A stretch of DNA of 64,000 bases from Nitrosomonas sp. (GCA_020890945.1 JAJHPK010000023.1:30015-94014), one strand, 5' to 3'. Counted from the first letter of the stretch, positions 7,653 through 18,664 are shown. Translations and numbers: made by a program. Notes: generated by a model not told the origin, from the letters alone.

Positions 7653-8004
7653 CTCAGGCGACATAACAAATTATGAGTCAGACGCACAAGTGTGTTGGTT
7701 ATAGTAATTTGAAATCTGCAGGAATTAAGTGATATTCACCATTCATTTGAACGAATAGAGCCAGAATTGGCTACCTTTTAATTTGATCATCCATATTTTC
7801 TAGTGCCACAATCCACGTTGCGAACAGTGGTTTATAATAAAAATAAACGACTCAAAATGCTTGATATAAATTCAACAATCATTCAATGCGATACTGAGTT
7901 AAATGCACTCATAAAATTTTTTAGGGCAATTTAATCTGATAGGATGCGCTCACTTTTGATGAAATGATTATCTTGTTACTAATAGATATATCGTTGAGGA
8001 GACC
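7653..8004. other. Intergenic stretch before the GGDEF-EAL gene
   Basis: This is 352 bases of AT-rich sequence with no open frame worth calling and no RNA gene or repeat that I can see. The right end carries the ribosome-binding site GAGGAG of the next gene. A short frame ending in FERIEPELATF is too small and unsupported to call. Confidence 0.45.
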
Positions 8005-10335
8005 ATGAATAGTAATGACCAGACTAAATCTCAGCTATATGAAGAAATACAGCAATTACGTTCTGAACTCGCTGTCGCTAGATCGATTGTAGCAAGACGC
8101 ACAAGTGACCTTTCCATCAGTGAAGAACGATTTTCACTGGCAATGCGCTCCACCAATGATGGACTTTGGGATTGGAATCTTGAAACTGACGAAACTTACT
8201 ATTCTCCGAGTTGGAAAGCCATGTTGGGTTACGAAGAAAATGAGCTAGAAAACAGCTTAAACACATGGGTAAGTTTAGTTCATCCGGATGATAAAGCAAT
8301 CGCGCTGCAGAAAACTCAAGATTATATACATGGCAGAGCCAATTCATTTGAAGTTGAATTTCGCATGCGCCATAAGGATGGTCATAACATTTTTGTATTA
8401 TCACGTGGATTTCTGGTTAAACGCGAAGTTGATGCCAAGCCAATTCGTATGGTGGGTACGCATGTCGATATAACCGAACGCAAAAAAGCCGAAGCGTTTG
8501 ATAAAAGATCTGCTGAAATACTGGGGATGATTGCAAAAGGTCGCTGTGCTTCAGACATCTATGATGCGATTGCGCTCATGTACGAAGGCCGTCATCCAGG
8601 TATGCGGTGTTCCATGCTTGAATTGAGCGGCAACAAGCTTTTGCACGGTGGCGCACCGAGCTTGCCGAAAGAATATTGTGAAGCTGTGCATGGTTTGGAA
8701 AATGGTCCTAGCGTTGGTTCCTGCGGAACGTCAACTTTCACGGGACAACGTGTGTTGGTTGAGGATATTGAAACTGATCCTAAATGGGAAAAAATTAAGC
8801 ATATCGCTTTGCCACATGGTATGCGCAGTTGTTGGTCAGAGCCGATCAAAAGTTCTGATGGTAAAGTGCTGGGCGCATTTGGCATGTATTACAACCACCC
8901 TGCTCTTCCTAATGAAAAAGAATTGCAAGATCTCATATCTGCCGCACAGTTAACTGGAATCGTGATGGAGCGTGATCATGTTCAAAAACGTATTCACAAA
9001 CTTGCTTATACCGACGAATTAACAGGCCTTGCCAGCCGCGCTGCTTTTATTCAACATTTAGAGGAAATCACTAAAACGTCGTTACGGCATGATCGTCGTT
9101 TTGGACTGCTGTATATCGATTTAGATGATTTTAAGAGTGTTAACGACAGTCTTGGACATGATGCGGGTGATTTGCTGCTAAAGATAATTACGCAACGGTT
9201 GCTTAACACATGCCGCGAAACTGATTTCATCGCGCGTCTTGGCGGCGATGAGTTTTGTATTCTGATTGAAGAGATTGAAGAAGATTACGCTGCCAATGTG
9301 GCAAAACGTTGTCTTGAAGTTGTGCGTCAACCTCTGGAGCTTTATACGAGAAAGCTTACACCAACCTGTAGTATCGGAATTGCCTATTATCCCGAGGATG
9401 GAAACGATCTATCGTCATTATTAAAAGCTGCGGATATTTCGTTGTACTCAGCCAAGGGCAATGGCAAAAGTCATTATGCGTTTTATAAAAGAGAACTGAC
9501 TCAAAAAGCAGAGTATCGCTTTCAAATGGAACAGTCTCTGAGAGAGGCAATCGAAAAGCAACAATTAACGCTAGCTTATCAACCTCAAATTAATATCAAT
9601 TCAGGGAAAATTGTTGGTGTCGAGGCGCTATCGCGATGGCATCACCCGCAATTAGGTCATGTATCTCCCAAAGATTTTATCGCAACCGCCGAAAGAATCG
9701 GCATGATTAAGCCATTGACAGAATGGGTATTACGTACCGCATGCATGCAGTTGATTGCTTGGAAGGCACAAGGTTTTCACGCGATTCGCTTGGCTGTTAA
9801 TATTTCTCCAAGCATTTTTCTCGATGAAAAATTTGTATTATTGATCAAACGTATCATCAATGACATACAAATCATTCCCTCGGAATTGGAATTAGAAGTC
9901 ACTGAAAGCGTCGTTCAAACTGACCCGAGAAATCTGTTAATTTTTAGCAAACTAAAAAGCTTAGGTGTTTTTCTGTCGATCGATGACTTTGGAACGGGTT
10001 ATTCGTCTTTTGCTTCTCTCAAACATTTAAAAGCCGACTATCTAAAAATCGATAAATATTTTATTGACGATATGCTTGTTGATAAAAAATCATTGATGCT
10101 TGTCAGTTCCATGATAGAAATGGGGCAAAAACTGGGATATGGAATCATTGCGGAAGGTGTTGAAACATCAGAACAGCTGGACGCTATCAAAACGCTTGGT
10201 TGTGAAACGGTGCAAGGTTATGTATTCAGCAAACCGATCAATGCCGAAAGCATTCTAAAATTACTCAACCGAGAAATTCAAGAAAATGCATTGAAATCGA
10301 CAGCCACTACAAGACTCCATGTAGTCAGAAAATAA
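8005..10335 (+). CDS. PAS-GAF-GGDEF-EAL cyclic-di-GMP signalling protein
   Basis: This is a 776-residue cytoplasmic protein without membrane segments. A short N-terminal coiled coil leads into a PAS domain (about 38-160, ending VGTHVDITERKKAE), then a GAF domain (about 165-325). The diguanylate cyclase domain (about 335-500) has GGDEF at 413-417 and an RETD inhibitory site five residues before it. The phosphodiesterase domain (about 515-760) has EAL at 540-542 and the active-site blocks ELEVTES, DDFGTGYSS, LKID and AEGVET. Both catalytic domains look intact, so it could make or break cyclic-di-GMP according to the input sensed by PAS and GAF. GAGGAG precedes the ATG. It appears monocistronic. 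Confidence 0.93.
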   Translation: MNSNDQTKSQLYEEIQQLRSELAVARSIVARRTSDLSISEERFSLAMRSTNDGLWDWNLETDETYYSPSWKAMLGYEENELENSLNTWVSLVHPDDKAIALQKTQDYIHGRANSFEVEFRMRHKDGHNIFVLSRGFLVKREVDAKPIRMVGTHVDITERKKAEAFDKRSAEILGMIAKGRCASDIYDAIALMYEGRHPGMRCSMLELSGNKLLHGGAPSLPKEYCEAVHGLENGPSVGSCGTSTFTGQRVLVEDIETDPKWEKIKHIALPHGMRSCWSEPIKSSDGKVLGAFGMYYNHPALPNEKELQDLISAAQLTGIVMERDHVQKRIHKLAYTDELTGLASRAAFIQHLEEITKTSLRHDRRFGLLYIDLDDFKSVNDSLGHDAGDLLLKIITQRLLNTCRETDFIARLGGDEFCILIEEIEEDYAANVAKRCLEVVRQPLELYTRKLTPTCSIGIAYYPEDGNDLSSLLKAADISLYSAKGNGKSHYAFYKRELTQKAEYRFQMEQSLREAIEKQQLTLAYQPQININSGKIVGVEALSRWHHPQLGHVSPKDFIATAERIGMIKPLTEWVLRTACMQLIAWKAQGFHAIRLAVNISPSIFLDEKFVLLIKRIINDIQIIPSELELEVTESVVQTDPRNLLIFSKLKSLGVFLSIDDFGTGYSSFASLKHLKADYLKIDKYFIDDMLVDKKSLMLVSSMIEMGQKLGYGIIAEGVETSEQLDAIKTLGCETVQGYVFSKPINAESILKLLNREIQENALKSTATTRLHVVRK

Positions 10336-10584
10336 CAAATACGATTCAATACCGAATTTGATATGAAATTGCACACTATGGAGAAGTAACTTCTATCGCA
10401 AACGATGTTCTTACCATCAATTTTGCTCCCGATTTAATTCGCGATATTAGCGATAACCCCATCATAATCTTGTCACGGCGTTGTTTATTCAGCGTGACTT
10501 TATTTTCTCAAAAATATATCATCGAACGGTTAAATTAAATTTACAGGGCTTATTCTTATTTTTATGCCCACTTAGGGATTTTCA

Positions 10585-13491
10585 ATGGATCATCACAATT
10601 TATTCAACTCGTTACAAGAATTATCCAGTGTCGGTAATGAAACAAGTCAATTGAAATACTACTCATTACCCGCTTTAGGAAAAAATGGCATTGGTAGGAT
10701 TTCTCGTTTACCCGTTTCTATCCGGATCATATTGGAATCTGTATTACGGAATTATGATCATAAAAAAATAACCGAAAAGCACGTACAACAACTTGCTAAT
10801 TGGCAACCTAATGCAGCACGAGTCGATGAAATACCTTTTGTGGTATCGCGTATTGTTTTACAAGATTTTACCGGCGTACCTTTGTTAGTAGACCTGGCAG
10901 CCATGCGTAGTGCTGCGGTGAATCTTGGAAAAAACTCTAAATTAGTGGAACCCTTGGTACCGGTCGATTTGGTGGTGGATCACTCGGTCCAAGTCGATTA
11001 CTATGGGACGAAGCTCGCACTCGGTAGCAATATGGAAATGGAGTTCTCTCGTAATCGCGAACGCTATGAATTCATAAAATGGGGAATGCAAGCTTTCGAT
11101 AGTTTCAAAGTAATTCCTCCTGGAATCGGTATTGTGCATCAAGTGAATCTGGAATATTTGGCGCGCGGCGTACACCAGAAAGACAATGTTGTTTTTCCAG
11201 ATACATTGGTCGGAACAGATTCCCACACCACCATGATCAATGGTATTGGCGCAGTCGGTTGGGGAGTGGGTGGAATTGAAGCTGAAGCGGGGATGTTGGG
11301 GCAACCCATTTACTTTCTTACTCCCGATGTAATCGGTGTAAACCTTACCGGAAAATTGCCTGAAGGCGTCACGGCAACCGATCTGGTACTAACCATTACA
11401 GAAACACTTCGAAAAGCCAACGTAGTGGGTAAATTTGTCGAGTTTTTCGGAGAAGGAACAGCTTCTCTCGCACTACCTGATCGTGCCACGATTGCCAACA
11501 TGGCACCTGAATACGGCGCCACAATGGGTTTTTTCCCGGTGGATGATGCAACGATCACTTATTTCAAGGAAACAGGAAGAAGCCAGCAGGAAATTGATTT
11601 ATTTCAAAGTTATTTTAAAGCACAAGGACTCTACGGTATTCCCTCACAAGGCGATATCGATTACACACGCGAGTTGACGCTTGATCTTGGTTCTGTGGTC
11701 CCCTCTTTGGCGGGACCGAAACGGCCTCAGGATCGGATTAATCTTGGGAACGTCAAAAGCAATTTCATCGAATTGTTTACTAAACCCGTAGCCAGTAACG
11801 GCTATGGAAAAAACGCTCAAGATCTTGAGCAGTGTTATTACACGCGCGATATACAAAGCGAACACTCTGATTTGTGCATACCTATTGAAACTATTACCGC
11901 AGCTGATACTTCTGCAAAATCTTCGAGTAAAGATGCCGCCAAGACAAAAATACATGGGGGCGCTGTTCGCCACATTGTTGAAATGGCCAGTAATCGCCCG
12001 GTTCATGCTGAAGTTGATTCACATGCAAATCAAATCGTTGGCTCCTCCGTCGATCTGCGTCATGGTGATGTTCTAATTGCAGCAATTACCTCTTGCACAA
12101 ATACGTCTAATCCGAGTGTGTTACTTGCTGCAGGATTGCTAGCAAAGAAAGCCGTCGAAAAAGGCCTATCGGTAAAATCACATATTAAAACATCGTTAGC
12201 GCCTGGCTCTCGTGTTGTCACTGATTATTTGACCGCCACGGGATTGATGCCTTACCTTGAACAATTAGGTTTTGATTTAGTTGGTTATGGTTGCACTACT
12301 TGTATCGGTAACTCTGGGCCATTAGCAAGTCCTATCGAAGAAGCCGTTATAAAAAATGATTTGGTATGTGCTGCGGTGTTGTCAGGCAATCGTAATTTTG
12401 AGGCGCGCATTCACCCCAATATACGAGCCAATTTTTTATCCTCACCCCCACTCGTCGTGGCTTATGCTATCGCTGGCAGTGTATTAATAGATATGACACA
12501 ACAGCCTTTAGGGATTGGTAAAAACAATCAACCCGTTTGGTTAAAAGATATCTGGCCTAGCAGCGCTGAAATTCACGATCTCATGAAATATGCAACTAAC
12601 GCCGACACTTTCCGCAAGCTTTATGGTGATTTTACGAAAGATCACGATCTATGGAATAGCATCACATCAGTCACCGGAGATACTTTTAACTGGCCAAAAT
12701 CAACCTACATTGCACATCCACCATTTTTTGAAGATTTTTCATTACAAGCGAAAATTAATCTTACCTCGGCAAATATAAAAGGTGCTTATGCTTTGGGGGT
12801 ATTCGGCGATTCTGTTACCACCGATCACATCAGTCCAGCAGGTTCGATCAAGGAAACCTCACCAGCGGGTCAATATCTGCTAGCGAATCATGTCGATAAA
12901 ACAGATTTTAATAGCTATGGCGCACGCCGTGGCAATCATGAAGTGATGATGCGAGGAACGTTTGCCAATGTGCGTATCAAAAATTTGATGATTCCTGGTA
13001 GTGAAGGCGGTATTACTCTGTGCTATGCCGATCTTCCCAATAAACCTGTTGAAATGAGCATTTATGATGCCGCCATGAAATATCAACATCAGAAAATCCC
13101 GACGGTAGTATTTGGAGGCAAGGAATATGGCACAGGATCGAGCCGAGACTGGGCTGCGAAAGGTACTCAGTTATTGGGCGTAAAAGCAGTCATAACCACC
13201 AGTTTTGAACGCATTCATCGCAGCAACTTGATTGGGATGGGAGTGCTTCCTTTACAGTTTAAAGGCAACGATACTGTGCAGTCGTTAAACATCAAGGGTG
13301 ACGAACAATTTGATATTGAAGGTTTGGAAAAAATTGCACCACAAAAAGATGTCACGTTAATTATTCATAGAAAAGACGGTTCGAATCAATCTGTACAGTT
13401 ATTGTGCCGCATTGATACTCCTATTGAAGTCGATTATTACAACCAAGGTGGAATTCTGCCGTACGTGCTGAGAAAACTCATGACAGAGTGA
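10585..13491 (+). CDS. acnA: Aconitate hydratase A
   Basis: A 968-residue cytoplasmic iron-sulfur enzyme that interconverts citrate and isocitrate in the TCA cycle. The three cluster cysteines are at 504 ([10 protein letters not shown]), 570 and 573 ([12 protein letters not shown]), with the 66-residue and 3-residue spacing of E. coli AcnA. The substrate-binding block [13 protein letters not shown] lies near residue 212. The swivel domain carries [10 protein letters not shown]. It is about 75 residues longer than E. coli AcnA. Much of the excess is an insertion around residues 395-460 between the HIGH-similarity core and the cluster domain, rich in serine, lysine and aspartate. AGGGA precedes the ATG. 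No neighbour is functionally linked. Confidence 0.95.
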   Translation: MDHHNLFNSLQELSSVGNETSQLKYYSLPALGKNGIGRISRLPVSIRIILESVLRNYDHKKITEKHVQQLANWQPNAARVDEIPFVVSRIVLQDFTGVPLLVDLAAMRSAAVNLGKNSKLVEPLVPVDLVVDHSVQVDYYGTKLALGSNMEMEFSRNRERYEFIKWGMQAFDSFKVIPPGIGIVHQVNLEYLARGVHQKDNVVFPDTLVGTDSHTTMINGIGAVGWGVGGIEAEAGMLGQPIYFLTPDVIGVNLTGKLPEGVTATDLVLTITETLRKANVVGKFVEFFGEGTASLALPDRATIANMAPEYGATMGFFPVDDATITYFKETGRSQQEIDLFQSYFKAQGLYGIPSQGDIDYTRELTLDLGSVVPSLAGPKRPQDRINLGNVKSNFIELFTKPVASNGYGKNAQDLEQCYYTRDIQSEHSDLCIPIETITAADTSAKSSSKDAAKTKIHGGAVRHIVEMASNRPVHAEVDSHANQIVGSSVDLRHGDVLIAAITSCTNTSNPSVLLAAGLLAKKAVEKGLSVKSHIKTSLAPGSRVVTDYLTATGLMPYLEQLGFDLVGYGCTTCIGNSGPLASPIEEAVIKNDLVCAAVLSGNRNFEARIHPNIRANFLSSPPLVVAYAIAGSVLIDMTQQPLGIGKNNQPVWLKDIWPSSAEIHDLMKYATNADTFRKLYGDFTKDHDLWNSITSVTGDTFNWPKSTYIAHPPFFEDFSLQAKINLTSANIKGAYALGVFGDSVTTDHISPAGSIKETSPAGQYLLANHVDKTDFNSYGARRGNHEVMMRGTFANVRIKNLMIPGSEGGITLCYADLPNKPVEMSIYDAAMKYQHQKIPTVVFGGKEYGTGSSRDWAAKGTQLLGVKAVITTSFERIHRSNLIGMGVLPLQFKGNDTVQSLNIKGDEQFDIEGLEKIAPQKDVTLIIHRKDGSNQSVQLLCRIDTPIEVDYYNQGGILPYVLRKLMTE

Positions 13492-13524
13492 TGTGAATAC
13501 CAGCTAGACTTATTGATTTATAAA

Positions 13525-13679
13525 GGAACTGTAGTAGATTAACTAAAATGACAATCTAATTTAATGAAGATAAGTCATTGTAGATTATTGAAGAAATGCA
13601 ATCAAGGTTGTTGGAATATTTTGTGTTGGAAGTTACAGAGCAATCAGCTGCCGATATCTTGGGAATTCAACTTAATTGA
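13525..13679 (+). pseudogene. Decayed N-terminal scrap of an IS1595/IS1016-like transposase
   Basis: From ATG 13564 one frame reads MKISHCRLLKKCNQ. The neighbouring frame, from about 13605, reads RLLEYFVLEVTEQSAADILG before a stop at 13677. Joined, these resemble the N terminus of IS1595-family (IS1016-like) transposases, where a basic start leads into 'YFVLEVTARSAADILGI'-type sequence. The bases just upstream (from about 13525) could be the remains of an end repeat. No catalytic domain follows, so only a scrap of about 38 codons remains. The family call is from memory. Confidence 0.5.
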
Positions 13680-13776
13680 ATAATGACTATGCTTTTTTAA
13701 TATCGGTAAGCAACTGAGCTATTCAATCAATGCTCAAAGCATATTAATACAGTAGGGTTAACAAGAAGAAGCCATC

Positions 13777-16101
13777 ATGAAAAATATACTATTCGTAGTT
13801 ATTGTTGTCGCAGGCTATTTCTGGAGCTCTATCAGCTATGCCGCTGATCCTTGCAGCGACGATCCGTCATGTATCAAAGCTGAAAATGCTCATTTTGACA
13901 ATCCCAATCATTATGTTTTTGTAGCCGCATATCCCGGTGACGAATTACTTATCTATCCGCTGATGAAAGATCATTGCTCTGAAGCAGGCAATTATTGCGC
14001 CATGGTTATTGCTACACAAGGCAAATCAGGTTGTGAATCAACTTCTGATAACAATTGCGGAAAATTGCGTACCTTAGAGCTCGAAAATTCTTCGAAATAT
14101 TTGAATGCCGATGTGTGGCACTATGACTTACCTGATAGTAACGCTATGGTACCAAATACGCTGGAACAAACTCGGCTTACCTATCAACAAATTGCACAAA
14201 GCATCGGATTAAATCATTTATCCAATTATTTTGAGTATATTTTCAACAAAATACGATTATCAAATGGCAACCCACTTGTCGTAATGAGCTTAAATCCTTA
14301 TCGCAATGCAATTAGTCACTCAGATGATTATGTCATGCGCGTTTTGGACGAATCGATAGAAAATGCTGTGGAAACATTGCAGAAATCTGGGACGGTTATT
14401 TCTCATTTGTATGTAGCTTCCAGAGTGATTAATCATCCCGATGCCATCAGTAAGGACAACAATCCATTTATGCTGTGTCGGAAAGGTAACGAACAGCTCC
14501 GTGCAACACATACCGCTTTTACTAATTTCGAGGTATTCAAGCATGGCTTTTACGATATTTATCCATCGCAGATTTTTCATACTGGCAATATCGAAAATGA
14601 CCCAACTCGTTATGAATTTTGCTTGGATCGCGCTCAAAAATATTTTTCCACCAATCAAAGTGAAAAATTTTTTGGATTCGGTTTGACTGAATCCAGTCAA
14701 CTCATTGAAATTAAAGATTTATCAAACGCTTTTGCCTTTTATCCGAAGGATTTAGCAGAAGTCACAGATTACTTAAACAAGAATACTGAAAAATTAATCC
14801 CCGTCATCGAAATTGGACGATTTCTGTTTAACTCGAGCACTGGCATTTTTGAAAATCTCGATATTGTTCCGTTGATTCACACGATTAAAAATACCTCGTA
14901 TCAAGGACCTGTTCTTTTTCTTGTCGATGAACCTTTGTGGCGTATCCGCTTAGCCTGTTTCAAACAAAACGCAGTTGCTTGTAATGAAATCGACAATAAC
15001 TATGCAAGTACTCTAGATCTGTTTAGAAAAATTGGCCGCGAACTGCGTAAAGCTCTGCCTGAAACAGGATTAATCCACATCGAAGCTTTTGCAGAACTGA
15101 TACTGCAAAAAAGGAAAAATCCATCAGCCAATGTCGTTATGTTCGATAATGCTGAATATCTGGGCTACGATTGTTATGGGTCGTTTGACAGTTGTGGTAT
15201 TGCAGACGTTTCATCAACTTTTCTTAGTGCTGACACAGCAAATCTTGCGAACTTTAGTATTGTTAGCAATTTCAGTAATTCATATCCAGTGAACCTCACG
15301 CCTTACAAAATTACGGATTCAGACATTATTAAATTTCTTATTGGGCAATTACCCGATTTTTCATTTCCCAGCCTTTTTAAAGGCCTTGATTCTTTCTTCG
15401 ATATGAATAAGGAATTAATTTTGGTATGCGACAGCTCCAACAACGAGTGCATCATAACCAATCAAGCTGAGAATATCAGTTCCTCATCTATGTCACAAAA
15501 CATATATATCGATTGGGTGAGAAATGCTCTTTCATCCATGGAAGCATCCAATCCTATCGGACGAAAAATCTTCCTCATTCCAGGCGCTTTTCAGGATTTT
15601 CATATGTTTCCTACTGAAAATTTAGCTATTGATCAAATAAACGCTTTTACACAAGTTTTGGATTCGTCACCTCTATTTGGCGGTATGGGTGTGTTCATTT
15701 GGGGAGACATTCAAGAAGGTTCTTTACCATTTATTGGGGCACGTTCTCTCCAAAAAGTAAGACTTACTTTAGCGGATATTTTCCTTGAACGTATGAATTC
15801 AAAAAGAACCCCCAATAGAGCACTAAATTTGAAACCGGCCATGAGTTTAGTGGGGGCAGTCGGATTGCGCGGATCTTTTGAACAAATCGAGATGCTTGGG
15901 CAGACTACGGGGGATATTTATTTTCAAAGCGCCGGAATGGATGTTTGCACATTAACTATAGAAAATCATTTGCAACAAACACTTAAGCTAGATGAACTTA
16001 ATTATATTTCGATTCCGAATTTGACTCCTCCTATTCAGGCAGAAGCTATTTGTTTTAAGGATCAACAAAAATTTGACCGGAAAATTCTCTTTGTAAATTA
16101 G
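13777..16101 (+). CDS. Large exported protein with a degenerate PIG-L/LmbE-like N-terminal domain
   Basis: A 774-residue protein with a signal peptide (about residues 1-22, VVIVVAGYFWSSISYAA). The region after it looks like a PIG-L deacetylase fold. YVFVAAYPGDELLIYPLM sits where family members have a His-Pro-Asp-Asp-Glu motif, and ISHSDDYVMRVL where they have the second histidine motif. The first histidine and an aspartate are missing from the first motif, so zinc binding is doubtful. Residues about 320-680 include VLFLVDEPLWRIRLAC and NAEYLGYDCYGSFDSCG and may form a hydrolase-like barrel, but I cannot name it. Cysteines are frequent, as expected of a periplasmic or secreted protein. Confidence 0.65.
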   Translation: MKNILFVVIVVAGYFWSSISYAADPCSDDPSCIKAENAHFDNPNHYVFVAAYPGDELLIYPLMKDHCSEAGNYCAMVIATQGKSGCESTSDNNCGKLRTLELENSSKYLNADVWHYDLPDSNAMVPNTLEQTRLTYQQIAQSIGLNHLSNYFEYIFNKIRLSNGNPLVVMSLNPYRNAISHSDDYVMRVLDESIENAVETLQKSGTVISHLYVASRVINHPDAISKDNNPFMLCRKGNEQLRATHTAFTNFEVFKHGFYDIYPSQIFHTGNIENDPTRYEFCLDRAQKYFSTNQSEKFFGFGLTESSQLIEIKDLSNAFAFYPKDLAEVTDYLNKNTEKLIPVIEIGRFLFNSSTGIFENLDIVPLIHTIKNTSYQGPVLFLVDEPLWRIRLACFKQNAVACNEIDNNYASTLDLFRKIGRELRKALPETGLIHIEAFAELILQKRKNPSANVVMFDNAEYLGYDCYGSFDSCGIADVSSTFLSADTANLANFSIVSNFSNSYPVNLTPYKITDSDIIKFLIGQLPDFSFPSLFKGLDSFFDMNKELILVCDSSNNECIITNQAENISSSSMSQNIYIDWVRNALSSMEASNPIGRKIFLIPGAFQDFHMFPTENLAIDQINAFTQVLDSSPLFGGMGVFIWGDIQEGSLPFIGARSLQKVRLTLADIFLERMNSKRTPNRALNLKPAMSLVGAVGLRGSFEQIEMLGQTTGDIYFQSAGMDVCTLTIENHLQQTLKLDELNYISIPNLTPPIQAEAICFKDQQKFDRKILFVN

Positions 16102-16163
16102 GTCCCTAGTTTATGATGTGATAAACAATTTTGTTTAAGCAGCATTTTTGTGAGAAAAGTGCA

Positions 16164-16982
16164 ATGAGAAAATATCAAATAAAAGCTCCTGATGTATTGT
16201 TGCTATCGAAGTTTGATCCTGATGATACGGGTGAGTTTAAAAAAACACCCAAGGATAAGGATAAAGCTAAAACGCTAGCAAAAGAATACATTGAAAAAAT
16301 GGATCAACTTCAAGAACGGCTGTATGCCGACGGTAGCCGTTCACTGCTCATTGTCTTACAGGGAATGGATACCAGCGGCAAAGATAGCACGATCAAGAAC
16401 GTTATGTCAGGCATCAATCCTCAAGGATGCCAGGTCGTAACATTCAAGACCCCATCGGATCAAGAACTAAAACACGATTTTTTATGGCGCGTGCATTACA
16501 AAGCACCGGCCAAAGGACAAATCGGAATTTTCAATCGCTCCCATTATGAAGATGTACTGATTACACGTGTTCACAAGAAAATATCCGAAAAAGTAACTAA
16601 ACAGCGTTTTGATCAAATCAACGAATTTGAAGAATTGTTGTCCGAAAATGGTACGGCGATTGTAAAGTTTTTTTTATATATTTCTAAAGACGAGCAAAAA
16701 ATAAGATTAGAAGAACGCATCAATGATCCGGAAAAACGTTGGAAATTTAATGCTGGAGATTTGGAGGAACGTAAATTCTGGCAGGAGTATATGAAAGCCT
16801 TTGAAGATATGATTACCTCCACCAGCACAGAACATTCGCCTTGGTTTATCATTCCATCCAACCGAAAATGGTATCGTAACTTATTGATTGCTCAAATTGT
16901 AGTAAATGTCCTGGAAAATATGAAATTAAAAACGCCACCAGAGCCTCCAGATATTGATTTTGCCACGCTAAAAATAGAGTAA
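16164..16982 (+). CDS. Polyphosphate kinase 2 family protein
   Basis: About 272 residues. The PPK2 core shows the phosphate-binding loop GMDTSGKDST (near residue 69), the Walker B-type block FNRSHYEDVLI and the lid region RINDPEKRWKFNAGDLEER. PPK2 enzymes move phosphate between polyphosphate and nucleoside mono- or diphosphates in the cytoplasm. Subclass (AMP or ADP acceptor) cannot be told from sight. I prefer ATG 16164 (MRKYQIKAPDVLL) because the alternative start at 16131 is TTG and adds an atypical leader. It lies 43 bases before the CYTH-CHAD gene on the same strand, which supports a shared polyphosphate role. Confidence 0.9.
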   Translation: MRKYQIKAPDVLLLSKFDPDDTGEFKKTPKDKDKAKTLAKEYIEKMDQLQERLYADGSRSLLIVLQGMDTSGKDSTIKNVMSGINPQGCQVVTFKTPSDQELKHDFLWRVHYKAPAKGQIGIFNRSHYEDVLITRVHKKISEKVTKQRFDQINEFEELLSENGTAIVKFFLYISKDEQKIRLEERINDPEKRWKFNAGDLEERKFWQEYMKAFEDMITSTSTEHSPWFIIPSNRKWYRNLLIAQIVVNVLENMKLKTPPEPPDIDFATLKIE

Positions 16983-17025
16983 GTGATCTCTTTAGTCACA
17001 TTGCCGTTCACTATCAGGAATAGTT

Positions 17026-18528
17026 ATGGAAATTGAACTCAAATTAGGTTTGCACCCAGAACATATTGCACGCATTAAGAACGCGCCGTTATTTCGTAAA
17101 ATCAAACCACAGCAGCATCGTTTGCAAAGCATTTACTTCGACAGCGACACTTTTCAACTGGAACATCGTGGCATCGCTTTACGTATTCGCCGCGTTGGCA
17201 AGCACTGGATTCAAACCGTGAAAGCAGAATCTCAATCTGGCGGATCATTAACCCATCGCCCAGAATGGGAAACAACCGTCAAAAAAGGCGGGCATCCGGA
17301 TTTCTCGGTTTTACCAGCAGAAGCGGTCGATTTATTAAAAGATATCGATCTCAAACAGATTGCTCCCATTTTTGTTACCGAATTTAAACGCTCAACTTGG
17401 ACACTGAAAGACGGAGACAATGAAGCAGAAATTGCATTGGACGTAGGAAAAATAACCGTCAATCATTTGCAACGGGACATTTGCGAAGTGGAATTTGAAC
17501 TCAAGTCAGGTAGCGCGGAATTTTTATTTGATTTGGCCGGACAATTATTGCAGCATGCCCCGTTATTCATAGAGTCTAGAAGTAAAGCAGAACGAGGTTA
17601 TTTATTGGCAGGTGTCGGAAACTCGAAGCCTGTTAAAGCGATTCCGGTAAAATTTGATTCGAATAACAGTATTAGTGATGTTTATTGTCTCATTATCAGA
17701 AATGCATTGACACAATTACTTGGCAACATACCGGGTTATTTCGAACATATTGAAGATCCAGAATATTTGCATCAAATCCGTGTTGCTTTACGCCGTATCC
17801 GAACGGGCGTTTCACTGATTCAGACGATTGGACAACCGATACCTTCCTGGAATAAAGCATTACGCAAGCTAATGCAAACACTCAATGAAGCAAGAGACTG
17901 GGACGTATTGGAACAAGAAGTTCTGCCCGATATTTTAGGAAAAATGGCGCCTTTATCAGAAGAGCCGATTGATCAAGCGACCTCAAAGAGCATCCAAACT
18001 GAGGCGATTACAGTCCGGAAGCTTACACAAAAAAAATTACACAAGACAGAATTTACTGAGCTCGTTTTAGCGATTGAACATCACTTATTAACTGTATCAT
18101 CAAAAGTCCACGAACCTGTTTTAGAACAGAATGTTCGCCAATGGGGAGCAAAAATTCTGGAAGATCGTTGGGAATTATTACATCAATGCTGCCAAGGGTT
18201 AACGGCACAGACTACTGCAGAACGACATCGTGCGCGTATTGCCGCAAAAAAAATGCGTTATGCAACAGATACTTTATTTTCTGCGTTTGATATTAAAAAT
18301 GCCAAACGGTTTATTGAAATGCTCGCAAATTTACAAGATGAGTTGGGTTATACCAACGATAGACGTGTTGCGCAGCAACTTCTTCAACAACTTGCCAAAA
18401 CAAATAAATCCATTGCCTTCGACTTAGGTAGAATCACTTACGCATTGCAAATCGAAACGCAGCAGCAAGAAAAAAAACCAAGCGAAGCCTGGCGAAGCTT
18501 GTCGCGTATGAAATTGTTTTGGCGATGA
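17026..18528 (+). CDS. CYTH and CHAD domain protein (inorganic triphosphatase-like, polyphosphate-associated)
   Basis: A 500-residue protein of the YgiF type. The N-terminal CYTH domain (about 1-200) starts with the ExExK signature EIELK at residues 2-6 and contains RIRRVGKHWIQTVK. Such domains hydrolyse tripolyphosphate or bind triphosphates. The C-terminal CHAD domain (about 215-490) is alpha-helical with conserved histidines and basic residues, for example LHQIRVALRRIRTG and ERHRARIAAKKMRYA. CHAD domains bind polyphosphate granules. The neighbouring PPK2 gene fits a shared role in polyphosphate turnover. ATG 17026 follows a weak AGGAAT. Confidence 0.9.
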   Translation: MEIELKLGLHPEHIARIKNAPLFRKIKPQQHRLQSIYFDSDTFQLEHRGIALRIRRVGKHWIQTVKAESQSGGSLTHRPEWETTVKKGGHPDFSVLPAEAVDLLKDIDLKQIAPIFVTEFKRSTWTLKDGDNEAEIALDVGKITVNHLQRDICEVEFELKSGSAEFLFDLAGQLLQHAPLFIESRSKAERGYLLAGVGNSKPVKAIPVKFDSNNSISDVYCLIIRNALTQLLGNIPGYFEHIEDPEYLHQIRVALRRIRTGVSLIQTIGQPIPSWNKALRKLMQTLNEARDWDVLEQEVLPDILGKMAPLSEEPIDQATSKSIQTEAITVRKLTQKKLHKTEFTELVLAIEHHLLTVSSKVHEPVLEQNVRQWGAKILEDRWELLHQCCQGLTAQTTAERHRARIAAKKMRYATDTLFSAFDIKNAKRFIEMLANLQDELGYTNDRRVAQQLLQQLAKTNKSIAFDLGRITYALQIETQQQEKKPSEAWRSLSRMKLFWR

Positions 18529-18664
18529 TGCTCCGTAAAGAAATGTAATCGATAGCATCTGTCCGACACGATTTTTTCTAGCCTGACCTTTTTCTGACAA
18601 TTTATCGCCGCTGACCACGAGGGATAAGCTTAGGTCGCGCGAAACAAATTTATCGTATAAAAAT

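Noticed and set aside
10472-10498. Inverted repeat GTCACG...CGTGAC followed by a T-rich stretch
   Set aside because: Stem of only six pairs with a 15-base loop, about 140 bases after the nearest stop. It is too weak to call a terminator.
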